Part shown: one piece after another, positions 44,875 through 52,765 of the stretch
Layout of the letters: each line of letters opens with the position of its first letter
Position numbering within the stretch: the stretch's first letter is position 1
Assembly (NCBI RefSeq): GCF_044762855.1
Contig: NZ_JBIWFB010000007.1
Coordinates: 1 to 64,000, forward strand
Length of the DNA: 64,000 nucleotides
Source of the DNA: Psychrobacillus sp044762855
GTDB lineage: Bacteria; Bacillota; Bacilli; Bacillales_A; Planococcaceae
Reading direction: 5' to 3'
Notes under the pieces: generated by a model
Seen by the model: the letters and a program-made list of their open reading frames with translations, nothing else
Databases searched by the model: none
What the model was told of the DNA's origin: nothing
Program-made: the position numbers and the translations under genes

Positions 44875-46464
44875 ATGATGAATATTGAACAGTGCAAACA
44901 AGCTGGGACTGCTCCTTTAGTCCAATATGTGCTGCAATCGATTCGCTTAATCATCGCAGGCGAGCAAGCAGAAATGAGTGCTTTGGACGGCTACGATAGA
45001 AACGATAAGGAAAATTTTGAACTACTCATTATAATGAGTGGGACGGGACAAGGAAAATGCTATTTGCAAGGGCCTGGAAGATCTTTATCTATTAATCAAG
45101 AGCTTATGAATTGCAGCTATTACCGAGTGTGCTTCACAACGAGCGACACTGCAGCTTCAAGTTTGCTGCCGGATAAGCAAGAGCTTGCCTGTGCACCCTT
45201 TGCCAAGACAGTGGAGTTGCTAGATGAGTTATATGGGCTCCGCGAGGCGAGCGACCAACTCGAGCTGTTCCAACGATTTGTGAGATTTCAAGAGCTGCTG
45301 CTTTTTCTATTCCGCCAGAATGCACCTGTAACCGAGGATAAGGGAACGGATATGGAAAAGCATGGGGTAGAGCTTAGTATACGGCATATTCATCAGTATT
45401 ACCGTGAGCTTCTGACAGTAGAGGAGCTGGCCTCCCTAGCAGGTATTGATCGCTGGAAGTATACCCGTCTGTTCAAAGAGGCTACAGGTCAGGTACCGCT
45501 CCAGTACTTGAATGAAGTACGGATTAATCAAGCCAAGAAGTGGCTGGCAAGTGCCGATGATAAGTTGCTCGATATTGCACTGAATACAGGTTTCAACAAT
45601 GAGTATTATTTCAATCGTCGTTTCAAGCAGACGGTAGGCATATCGCCCGGACATTACCGTCGTGGCCGCAAGGGACAGCTTAGAGTAGTAGCGCCGTATT
45701 TGGAAGATTTCATAGTTGCACTGGATATGCAGCCTATCGCCCAGTATTGGCATGCGAAATGGGGAAAACAAGACTATCTAGGCTTAAACCATATTCCGAC
45801 GTTCGACGAGAACGACGGCAACTTTGACGCACTTTCCGGTTATAAGCCCGATTTGATATTGCTTATGGATCGTTACGAGCCACAGCAATATTCTCTGTGC
45901 CGACGCATATCCAACACGTGCATCTTGCGTGAGCAGACAAATAATTGGCGTACGCTGCTGCGAACTGTCGCCGATTATTTCGGTCGAACTGAGTTGGCCG
46001 ACAATGCTATCGCAAACTATGATTTCAAAGCACGGAGCGCGAGTCATAGGCTGAGTCAAGTTATGAAAGGTGAAACGGTCGCTTTTTTGCGTATCTCGGC
46101 GGACCACATTATCCAATATACGGAAGAAGGGCAAGGCTTTGTTTCAGCTGTCCTCTATGGCGATGTTGGTTTGCGCTCTCATTCTGCAGTAGGTGTAGCT
46201 TCAAAAGCGAATAGGCCGGGCATGTTCAATCTCTCTGTAGAGGACCTGCGTACGTTAACCGCGGATCATCTGTTCATTACTTTCGATAAGTGGCATAGCC
46301 AAGTAGAAGGAAAGGAGAGGGAGCTGTTGGAGCAGCCAGAGTGGCGTGATCTGCCTGCTGTACGAAATAACCGCGTTTACGAAGTTGATTTTCTAACTTG
46401 GATGAATAACGGAATTATATCCAACGGCAAAAAAATCGATGATATACTGCGATCGTTAGCTTGA
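44875..46464 (+). CDS. AraC-family activator fused to a siderophore-binding domain (Btr-like)
   Basis: A 529-residue protein in three parts: an N-terminal effector/dimer domain (1-160), an AraC helix-turn-helix pair (about 168-268, with LTVEELASLAGIDRWKYTRLFKEATG and IALNTGFNNEYYFNRRFKQTVGISPGHYRRG), and a C-terminal periplasmic-binding-protein-like domain (about 275-529). It lacks a signal peptide, so the binding domain senses ligand in the cytoplasm. This is the layout of B. subtilis Btr, the bacillibactin-responsive activator of its uptake genes. The segment QYWHAKWGKQDYLGLNHIPTFD parallels the neighbouring lipoprotein, suggesting the same siderophore. GC-rich like its neighbours. Two adjacent ATGs are possible starts. 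Confidence 0.9.
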   Translation: MMNIEQCKQAGTAPLVQYVLQSIRLIIAGEQAEMSALDGYDRNDKENFELLIIMSGTGQGKCYLQGPGRSLSINQELMNCSYYRVCFTTSDTAASSLLPDKQELACAPFAKTVELLDELYGLREASDQLELFQRFVRFQELLLFLFRQNAPVTEDKGTDMEKHGVELSIRHIHQYYRELLTVEELASLAGIDRWKYTRLFKEATGQVPLQYLNEVRINQAKKWLASADDKLLDIALNTGFNNEYYFNRRFKQTVGISPGHYRRGRKGQLRVVAPYLEDFIVALDMQPIAQYWHAKWGKQDYLGLNHIPTFDENDGNFDALSGYKPDLILLMDRYEPQQYSLCRRISNTCILREQTNNWRTLLRTVADYFGRTELADNAIANYDFKARSASHRLSQVMKGETVAFLRISADHIIQYTEEGQGFVSAVLYGDVGLRSHSAVGVASKANRPGMFNLSVEDLRTLTADHLFITFDKWHSQVEGKERELLEQPEWRDLPAVRNNRVYEVDFLTWMNNGIISNGKKIDDILRSLA

Positions 46465-46533
46465 TTTGGTTTTGCTTGGGACTGAAAGGTCTGCCTCCTC
46501 CATTTTGTATAAAGTAACCGTCGATTTTGTCCA

Positions 46534-46583
46534 TTGTTATTGTCACGTTGCTGAAGCTACAATTATGTTGATAATGATTATCA
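46534..46583 (+). promoter_or_regulatory. Promoter with Fur box for the ferredoxin reductase gene
   Basis: TTGTTA (46534-46539), an 18-bp spacer and TACAAT (46558-46563) are followed by TGATAATGATTATCA (46569-46583), a perfect Fur consensus over the transcription start. Confidence 0.88.
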
Positions 46584-46625
46584 TAGCCTGAGTGTTATAT
46601 GAGCCGGCTAGAGGAGGACATCGAA

Positions 46626-47663
46626 TTGACTGAGCAGCTTGAATTATACGATGTGACGATTATCGGCGGTGGTCCTGCGGGAATGTATACTGCTTTTTAT
46701 AGTGGAATGCGTGATTTAAAGACGAAGCTAATAGAAGCGAAAGACGAGCTGGGTGGGCGGATGCTTATTTATCCCGAGAAAATGATTTGGGATGTTGGAG
46801 GAGTTGCTCCAATCCTATGCGTGAAGTTAATTGACCAATTGTCGGAGCAGGCAAAAACATTCGACCCGACAATTGTATTCCGTCAGCACATTATCGGATT
46901 GGAGAAACAAGCAGATTCGACGTACATTCTGGAGGCTGCAACGGGGGAAAAGCACTGGACACGTACGGTCATTCTGGCTATCGGTCGCGGTATTCTGCGA
47001 ATGGCGAAGCTGGAGCTAGAAGGGGCTGAGCGCTATGAAGTGTCCAATCTGCACTATACGGTGCAGGAACTGGAGCCTTTTAGGGGGAAACGAGTACTTA
47101 TTTCGGGTGGAGGAAACTCCGCTGTCGATTGGGCGAACGAGCTGGATTCCATCGCTGCTCAGGTCACAGTCGTGCATAGGCGCGACCACTTCGGCGGACA
47201 TGAGAAAAACATTGTTCGAATGAAGGAGTCTTCCGCAGATGTGCTTACGCCATATGAAGTCACGCAGTTATACAGCAGCAACGGAAAGACGATTGAACGG
47301 GTGAAGATTACCCATATCGAATCAGGGGACTCGCGCGAGCTAGAAATAGACGAGGTTATCGTTAACCACGGGCTGAAGTCCGATTTTACAGGTATCAAGG
47401 ATTGGGGACTGGATATGGATGACTGGAACATATTCGTCAGCCCGAGACTAGAGACGAACTTGCCGGGTATCTTCGGGGCTGGCGACTTCGCCAATTACGA
47501 AAGCAAGCTCAACCTCATTGCAGGAGCATTCACGGATGCGGCCTTAGCGCTTAACAGCGCCAAACGGTACATGGATCCAGAGGCACCGAGAATGGCTTAT
47601 GTATCGTCGCATAACGAGAGGTTTAAAGAACGGAACAAAGCACTTGGCGTATCCGATGAGTAG
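46626..47663 (+). CDS. Ferredoxin/flavodoxin-NADP reductase (YumC/TrxB-like)
   Basis: A 345-residue FAD/NADPH enzyme of the thioredoxin-reductase-like ferredoxin reductase group. FAD motif GGGPAGMYTAFYSGMRD lies near residues 13-29, the NADPH motif is SGGGNSAVDWANEL, and the GAGDFANYESKLNLIAGAF segment is the FAD tail. The CxxC redox pair of true thioredoxin reductase is absent. With a Fur box and siderophore genes beside it, it may supply electrons for release of iron from the imported chelate; that is inference. A TTG start with GAGGAGG 8 nt upstream fits best; an ATG 27 nt earlier is in frame. Confidence 0.88.
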   Translation: MTEQLELYDVTIIGGGPAGMYTAFYSGMRDLKTKLIEAKDELGGRMLIYPEKMIWDVGGVAPILCVKLIDQLSEQAKTFDPTIVFRQHIIGLEKQADSTYILEAATGEKHWTRTVILAIGRGILRMAKLELEGAERYEVSNLHYTVQELEPFRGKRVLISGGGNSAVDWANELDSIAAQVTVVHRRDHFGGHEKNIVRMKESSADVLTPYEVTQLYSSNGKTIERVKITHIESGDSRELEIDEVIVNHGLKSDFTGIKDWGLDMDDWNIFVSPRLETNLPGIFGAGDFANYESKLNLIAGAFTDAALALNSAKRYMDPEAPRMAYVSSHNERFKERNKALGVSDE

Positions 47664-47802
47664 CCGGGGCTGCTATCATTAGAGCGGACGAGAAATCTTT
47701 TTTACCTTCATATGGTGTATGAGAGAAGCGGCTTTGCTGTTCTTCGATATATATATAAAGTTAATTTTAGGATTATCGCAATAAAAAGGAATTTTTTAAA
47801 CA
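47664..47802 (+). other. Composition boundary at the right end of the siderophore cassette
   Basis: GC-rich DNA runs to about 47740 and then turns abruptly AT-rich like the host. No gene is present. Together with the Fur-boxed start at about 43600 this marks the limits of a separately acquired segment inside the rlmH island. Confidence 0.5.
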
Positions 47803-47843
47803 AAAAAGAGGTGACCATCACTTTTGGGTGGTCATCTCTTTTT
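47803..47843 (+). terminator. Terminator after the siderophore cassette
   Basis: AAAAAGAGGTGACCA pairs with TGGTCATCTCTTTTT around a loop, giving a bidirectional T-tailed hairpin. It shields the deoxyribosyltransferase gene from the Fur-controlled genes. Confidence 0.8.
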
Positions 47844-47993
47844 GCTATGGTTCTTCGTCGAAGAAGGCTAATGAGAATTTAGTAGTTATTCGGATTGTTG
47901 AAATGAAAAGACTTTTTGAATACAATTGGCAGAGAAATGATAAATGGTTTAACCGTTAAAAACAAATAATCAAAATTGAAGGAGCTTAAACTA

Positions 47994-48419
47994 ATGAAAA
48001 GAGTATATTTAGCTAGTCCATTTTTTAATGAGAAGGAGATTAAATGCTTAGAACAGGTGGAGACAATTTTGGCAGAAAAAGGTTTGAAAGTATTCTCGCC
48101 GTTCAGAAATCCAATTGATGAACGTGTTGAGGTTGGTTCACGTCAATGGTCAATTGAAACATTTATGGATGATATAAAACATATTAAGTGGGCGGAAATC
48201 GTCGTAGGTATCTATCATGGCAATTATTCGGACAGTGGGACAGCATGGGAACTTGGTTACGCTTATGCCACTGACAAGCCTGTTGTATTAGTCCATCTTG
48301 GTCCTAACAGTAATTTAATGGTGCATGAAGGTTCACATGCAAATATTACTTTAGAGGAACTAAAAGACTATGATTTTGACCAATTAGCTAGTTCTTTCTA
48401 TACAGGTCCAATGCTTTAG
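47994..48419 (+). CDS. Nucleoside 2-deoxyribosyltransferase
   Basis: A 141-residue enzyme of the nucleoside 2-deoxyribosyltransferase family, which transfers deoxyribose between bases in salvage. Motifs seen are YLASPFFNEKE near residue 4, WAEIVVGIYHGNYSDSGTAWELGYAYATDKPVV in the middle (Asp and catalytic Glu within DSGTAWELG) and a C-terminal Asn near residue 110. RBS GAAGGAG before the ATG at 47994; the frame is open 18 nt upstream. It has host-like composition and is the last gene before the right attachment site. In phage and islands such enzymes can alter nucleotide pools; no such role is shown here. Confidence 0.88.
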   Translation: MKRVYLASPFFNEKEIKCLEQVETILAEKGLKVFSPFRNPIDERVEVGSRQWSIETFMDDIKHIKWAEIVVGIYHGNYSDSGTAWELGYAYATDKPVVLVHLGPNSNLMVHEGSHANITLEELKDYDFDQLASSFYTGPML

Positions 48420-48461
48420 TGGTTCAAGTCTAGGTTGAAAAACCTCTTTTAGGTATTCTAT

Positions 48462-48482
48462 GGTGAATCTTATCACAAGTAA
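48462..48482 (+). other. Putative attachment site, right end of rlmH island
   Basis: GGTGAATCTTATCACAAGTA is an 18/21 match to the last rlmH codons (the three differences are all transitions) and still reads GESYHK-stop. It is flanked by the inverted pairs AAAACCTC (48439-48446)/GAGGTTTT (48485-48492) and TATTCTAT (48454-48461)/ATAGAATA (48493-48500). CTTTTAGG 16 bp upstream also occurs 17 bp upstream of the rlmH copy. Confidence 0.7.
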
Positions 48483-48530
48483 ACGAGGTTTTATAGAATA
48501 CTCTTCAATGACAGTTAGGAAAATTAATAA

Positions 48531-48576
48531 AATCCAAGAAATATTGAGATCTCAATATTTCTTGGATTTCTTTTTT
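48531..48576. terminator. Bidirectional terminator (perfect palindrome)
   Basis: AATCCAAGAAATATTGAGA followed by its complement forms a near-loopless stem of about 19 bp with CTTTTTT after it. It lies between the island and the anti-sigma gene's 3' end. Confidence 0.85.
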
Positions 48577-48636
48577 AGGCAATTGTAAAGGGCATCATAT
48601 TACACTAGTTGGCCTTTCGTTTAAAAGTATAGAAAA

Positions 48637-49476
48637 TTATTCAATCAATCCTTCGCTACGTCTTATAGATTTTACAACACTTAGCCATATAATTAATAAA
48701 ATCGTAGTAAGAATCAAGGTAATGGCTGATGGTAGCCAAATTTCTAATAAACTCTTTGCATAATGTTTAGCTTGGAATGCCCGTTCTACTTGTCCTAAAT
48801 AATGATCTTGGTATTCAAATTGAATGATATAATTCCCTTTTTCCATCACCATTGTTCCGATATCATACTCATTAGGAGTAATTGTATTCGTAATAATTTC
48901 TCCATTTTCATAAACAATGTTGGCGTCTTTATATGGAAGTGGATATAAAACAGTCGGCTCTTTAGAAATTTCCTTATCGATAGAAACTGAATTTTTTTCA
49001 AATACTGCTAAATACTTTATTTGTCGCGAATAGTTTAAAGAGACATCTTCTAATGATTCAAGACCATTTTGATTTAAGTTTTGGAAAGCTGTAGACATAA
49101 TTTCCTCTTGTTCTTGTTCGATAAAGGATTGATGCATTTGCTCTTTATTCAACTGTATAGCATTTGAAGTAGCAAGTGTGCTTAAAATTATGGTCATTAT
49201 AAGACTAAATATGACTACCCATTTTAATGCTTTTTCTATTAATTTTTGCCTCTTTAACAAAGCCGAGACTTTTTGAAATGGTTGAATGACTTGTTGTCGC
49301 TCCATTATTTCTATTTCATCTTCCATATTTAATTCTAGTAGCATTTGATTATAAAAAGACTTACATTCTGTACAATATTCGAGGTGTGTACTTACAAAGT
49401 TTTCACTAGATTTACTACATAATTTATCAATATAGGAAGGTAATAAATCTCTCACAATTTCGCATTCATTGTTCAT
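48637..49476 (-). CDS. Zinc-finger anti-sigma factor
   Basis: A 279-residue membrane protein. The cytoplasmic N-terminus carries a zinc-binding anti-sigma motif (STHLEYCTECKSFY, HxxxCxxC, about residues 31-44). One membrane helix lies at about 85-105, then an extracytoplasmic sensor domain (about 110-245) and a second membrane helix near 248-270. It should hold the adjacent ECF sigma factor inactive until an envelope signal is sensed. The start overlaps the sigma gene stop by 4 nt (ATGA). The signal is unknown. Confidence 0.88.
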   Translation of the reverse strand: MNNECEIVRDLLPSYIDKLCSKSSENFVSTHLEYCTECKSFYNQMLLELNMEDEIEIMERQQVIQPFQKVSALLKRQKLIEKALKWVVIFSLIMTIILSTLATSNAIQLNKEQMHQSFIEQEQEEIMSTAFQNLNQNGLESLEDVSLNYSRQIKYLAVFEKNSVSIDKEISKEPTVLYPLPYKDANIVYENGEIITNTITPNEYDIGTMVMEKGNYIIQFEYQDHYLGQVERAFQAKHYAKSLLEIWLPSAITLILTTILLIIWLSVVKSIRRSEGLIE

Positions 49477-49943
49477 ATCAAATAGCTCTCCTTTAATTTC
49501 AATTTTGCGCGATAAAAGTTAACACGAGCCCAATTTTCAGTTTTACCGAGGACATCACTAATTTCTCGAAAGCTTAATCCACCTAATAGTCGCAAGAGCA
49601 GAATCTCTTTGTATGGTTCTTTTAAGTTATGTATTTGTCGATATAACTCGATTTTATCTTCTTGAGTAATTAGGAGTTGCTCGGAAGAATGAACGAGTGG
49701 AGCTTCCTGCATTTTCGGTTGCTTTGTCTGCTTATCGACATATTGATAATATGTATGTTTTGCTATTTGACATAGCCAGACTGACATTTTGCTAGAGCCG
49801 TTATAACGGTGTATCGATTGAATAGCTTTATAAAAAGTTTCTTGAGTTAATTCTTCGGCTAAGTCACTATTGCGACAAAGAATCATCAAATATTTAAAAA
49901 CACGTTCGCTATATTTTTGATAAATCTCATCTAATTGCCCCAC
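49473..49943 (-). CDS. ECF-type RNA polymerase sigma factor
   Basis: A 156-residue sigma factor with region 2 (YQKYSERVFKYLMILCRNSDLAEELTQETFYKAIQSI, residues 8-45) and region 4 (LKEPYKEILLLRLLGGLSFREISDVLGKTENWARVNFYRAKLKL, about 106-150) and no region 3, typical of extracytoplasmic-function sigma factors. AGGAGG stands before the ATG. A TGTAAC hexamer on the minus strand (49988-49993) resembles ECF -35 elements and may mark autoregulation, but the -10 is uncertain. The regulon is not known. Confidence 0.9.
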   Translation of the reverse strand: MGQLDEIYQKYSERVFKYLMILCRNSDLAEELTQETFYKAIQSIHRYNGSSKMSVWLCQIAKHTYYQYVDKQTKQPKMQEAPLVHSSEQLLITQEDKIELYRQIHNLKEPYKEILLLRLLGGLSFREISDVLGKTENWARVNFYRAKLKLKESYLI

Positions 49944-50298
49944 CAGTAAACCTCCTTTCGTTTATATATCCGAAAACGTTGCATTTCGTTACAGTCAATT
50001 AAAAACTTTATATAAAATGAAAATATTTACAAGACCTTTATTTATTTAATTCTTCTTGATTGTTTATCTTTTATTGTAAAAAAGTAGAGAATGATAGGAG
50101 TTTTGTAGAAATGTCTAGAATTATATAAATAGCGATATTTGCAAGGAAAGAAGAAAATATGGAATGATCTGTTGTCTTTGTAAAACAAACTTGTTTTACA
50201 CAAGTCGAGTTGGAACACGGAAAGAGATTAGTGTGTAAGTACCTAATTTCGAATAATGGTATACTTTGGGTAATATACATTATCGAAGGAGGCGTAGT

Positions 50299-50796
50299 AT
50301 GAAACAACTTTATATAAAGCAAAAGGTATTCAGTCTAGGTGGCAAGTTTACCGTAAAGAACGAGCAGGAGCAGGATGTTTATTATGTGGAAGGCAGTTTT
50401 ATGCAAGTTCCAAAGACTTTCTCCATTTTAAATACAACAAGAGATGAAATCGCACTCATAACAAAAAAAGTGTTCAGTTTTTTACCGAAGTTTTTTGTGG
50501 AGGTGAATGGTAAAGAAGTATTAACGATAAAGAAGGAGTTTTCTTTCTTTAAAGCACGCTATACAATTGACGCGGCAGGCATTGAGGTAAATGGTAACTG
50601 GTGGGATATGGATTTCCAAGTATTGAGGCATGGCGAGGTCGTCGGTAGAGTAAGCAAAGAGTGGTTCACTTGGGGGGACAGTTACCAAGTTCAAATATTG
50701 GATGAAGAAATGGAGGGCGTCATCATTGCACTGGTCGTCGCAATTGATTGTGTCAAAGCTGATCAAGCAGCTGCTTCCTCGGCAGGGACAATGTAA
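50299..50796 (+). CDS. yxjI: LURP-one-related (YxjI-like) protein
   Basis: A 165-residue protein of the LOR/YxjI family, a Tubby-like beta-barrel with a central helix: KQLYIKQKVFSLGGKFTVKNEQEQDVYYVEG at the start and VIIALVVAIDCVKADQ as the buried C-terminal helix. Biochemical role is unknown; relatives include scramblase-like proteins. RBS GAAGGAGG. The frame is open 33 nt upstream, but that start lacks an RBS. Confidence 0.9.
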   Translation: MKQLYIKQKVFSLGGKFTVKNEQEQDVYYVEGSFMQVPKTFSILNTTRDEIALITKKVFSFLPKFFVEVNGKEVLTIKKEFSFFKARYTIDAAGIEVNGNWWDMDFQVLRHGEVVGRVSKEWFTWGDSYQVQILDEEMEGVIIALVVAIDCVKADQAAASSAGTM

Positions 50797-50833
50797 AAAA
50801 CGGAAGCCTTCTTTATAAGTATAAAAGAACATT

Positions 50834-50871
50834 AAAAAGCAGGAAATCACAAAGGGATTTCCTGCTTTTTA
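50834..50871. terminator. Bidirectional terminator between yxjI and the EamA gene
   Basis: The 13-bp stem AAAAAGCAGGAAAT / ATTTCCTGCTTTTT with a short loop serves the convergent genes on both sides. Confidence 0.88.
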
Positions 50872-51752
50872 TGTTTCAAAATATTATTACCAAGTTCATT
50901 AAATGCGATAGCTATTAGAATAATAACCGTACCTAACCACTGAAGAGGCGTTACCGTTTCAGACAAAATAATGCTAGCTGATAGAATCGCGATAGGTAAT
51001 TCAATAGATGTTAATATATTAGCAATTCCTCCCGAAACTAAAGGTGCACCCACTGCAAAGAATAGTGGGGGAAGGACTGCTCCAAATAATGAAACACCGA
51101 CTGCAGTAGTTAACAGGTTTTGTTCCAAAGGGAGCACGGACGGGATATCCCGCATAAATAGGACAAACACTAAAATGGTTGATCCTGTTACCATCAAAGA
51201 ACTTCGTGTCCAGGCATCTACTTCGACAGCAACCTTCCCACTGAAAAAGATAAATCCTGCATATGTGAATGCAGACAAAATTCCAAAAACAAAGCCTTTA
51301 ATCGGCAGACCTTGTATATCTCCATTTAAAACATTGGAAGCAAAAAAGACCCCTACTAGGATCAAAACAATGGATACTATTGTGACAGGTGCAGGTTTAA
51401 TTTTGCTGAAAATCCATTCTAAAATGATTCCTATCCAAACAAATTGAAACATTAAAATGATAGCTAATGATGCAGGCAAGTACTGCATCGAACCATAATA
51501 GAAAATACTTGTTAATCCGATAAAACAACCGGTTATCATAATTTGAAGTGCGTTCTTTTTATTAAGCCCTTTGAAACTGGAGCGTTTCATTAGAGTAAAA
51601 GACCATAATAATATAAAGGAAATCGACATTTGAACGATATTAATTTGGCCAAGTGAGTAACCGTGACTAAATCCAAGTTTCGCAAATATCGGTGTGAAGC
51701 CAAAAAAAGAAGCACCTAATAATATAAATAGAATACCTTTATTTAATTTCAT
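50847..51752 (-). CDS. EamA-family (DMT) transporter
   Basis: A 301-residue integral membrane protein with ten hydrophobic segments in two homologous halves (EamA domains about 6-135 and 150-285). GILFILLGASFFGFTPIFAKLG is the first. Such proteins export metabolites or amino acids; the substrate cannot be told. RBS GGAGGT before the ATG. The first few bases of its 3' end lie in the shared terminator. The 340 bp upstream (51753-52094), shared with the divergent CAP gene, hold promoters only. Confidence 0.9.
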   Translation of the reverse strand: MKLNKGILFILLGASFFGFTPIFAKLGFSHGYSLGQINIVQMSISFILLWSFTLMKRSSFKGLNKKNALQIMITGCFIGLTSIFYYGSMQYLPASLAIILMFQFVWIGIILEWIFSKIKPAPVTIVSIVLILVGVFFASNVLNGDIQGLPIKGFVFGILSAFTYAGFIFFSGKVAVEVDAWTRSSLMVTGSTILVFVLFMRDIPSVLPLEQNLLTTAVGVSLFGAVLPPLFFAVGAPLVSGGIANILTSIELPIAILSASIILSETVTPLQWLGTVIILIAIAFNELGNNILKHKKQEIPL

Positions 51753-52094
51753 TGTGAGACCTCCTTGGTGCTAAAAAACAACCCAACTATTATATCATAT
51801 ATTAGTAGAAATAGACTGCCACTATATAGCATTTGTGTATATAGATGAATTTAATATGGAACTAGGGATAAATAACAAAAAGTAGAGAAATTTATTGTGG
51901 TAAATTTTTCCTATATCACTTATATTTCAAATATATTACCAAGAATATTAGAAGGAAACCTTGTATCGCAATTAATCTGAAATTGTTTATTTCACGTGTA
52001 ATGAAATCGTAAAAATCCTTCCATATATTAAGTGATGAATAACTTTATGAAACTACTTATCATGAATATATATTAAACTGGAAGGATTGATTGG

Positions 52095-52703
52095 ATGTTT
52101 AAAAAAGTAGGGAAAGCAGCTATTGCTTCAGTTTTATCTATATCGTTTTTATTACCAATGAGTGCTTTAGCGGATAGCTCATATTCAGTCGTTAAAGGAG
52201 ATACCATTTGGAAAATCGCCATGTCCACACAAACAGGAGTTCAAGAGTTAATCGATGCAAATCCAGGGCTTGCGAATCCGAATTTTATCAATCCTGGACA
52301 AAAGATTAATGTTCCTATAAAAGAACAAGCTAGTGTAGAACAAGAAGTGATCAAACTTATAAATGTGGAAAGAGCAAATGCTGGACTTCCAGCTCTAAAA
52401 AGTGATTGGGAGCTTGCAAGAGTAGCGGAATCCAAGTCCCAAGATATGCATGATAAGCAATATTTCGATCACACAAGCCCAACATATGGTTCTCCATTTG
52501 ACATGATGAAAACCTATGGCATTACATATAAATCAGCTGGAGAAAACATTGCACAAGGTCAAAAATCTGCAGCTGAAGTAGTGAAAGCTTGGATGAACAG
52601 CGAAGGACATAGAGCCAATATCCTTAGTAAAAACTTTACGCATATTGGAGTAGGGTATGTGAAGGATGGAAACTACTGGACACAAATGTTCATACAAAAA
52701 TAA
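52095..52703 (+). CDS. Exported LysM-CAP (SCP) domain protein, YkwD-like
   Basis: A 202-residue secreted protein. A signal peptide ends near residue 26 (LLPMSALA). One LysM domain (about 31-75, YSVVKGDTIWKIAMSTQTGV) binds peptidoglycan. A CAP domain (about 83-200) has INVERANAGLPALKSDWEL, HTSPTYGSPFDMMKTYG, AGENIAQG and GHRANILSKNFTHIGVGYV. Bacterial CAP proteins are wall-associated and often produced under stress or in spore coats; the activity is not settled. RBS CTGGAAGGA. Confidence 0.93.
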   Translation: MFKKVGKAAIASVLSISFLLPMSALADSSYSVVKGDTIWKIAMSTQTGVQELIDANPGLANPNFINPGQKINVPIKEQASVEQEVIKLINVERANAGLPALKSDWELARVAESKSQDMHDKQYFDHTSPTYGSPFDMMKTYGITYKSAGENIAQGQKSAAEVVKAWMNSEGHRANILSKNFTHIGVGYVKDGNYWTQMFIQK

Positions 52704-52720
52704 GAGCAAAAAAAGATAAT

Positions 52721-52765
52721 CAATTCGAAAAGGACCTACTGTTAGGTCCTTTTCGAATTGTTTTC
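52721..52765. terminator. Bidirectional terminator after the CAP gene
   Basis: The 18-bp stem CAATTCGAAAAGGACCTA with its complement, loop CTGT, and TTTT after it, shared by the convergent PgeF-like gene. Confidence 0.92.

Noticed and set aside
51985..52005. TTTCACGTGTAA resembling parS
   Set aside because: It shares the CACGTG core but has about four mismatches to the 16-bp consensus.
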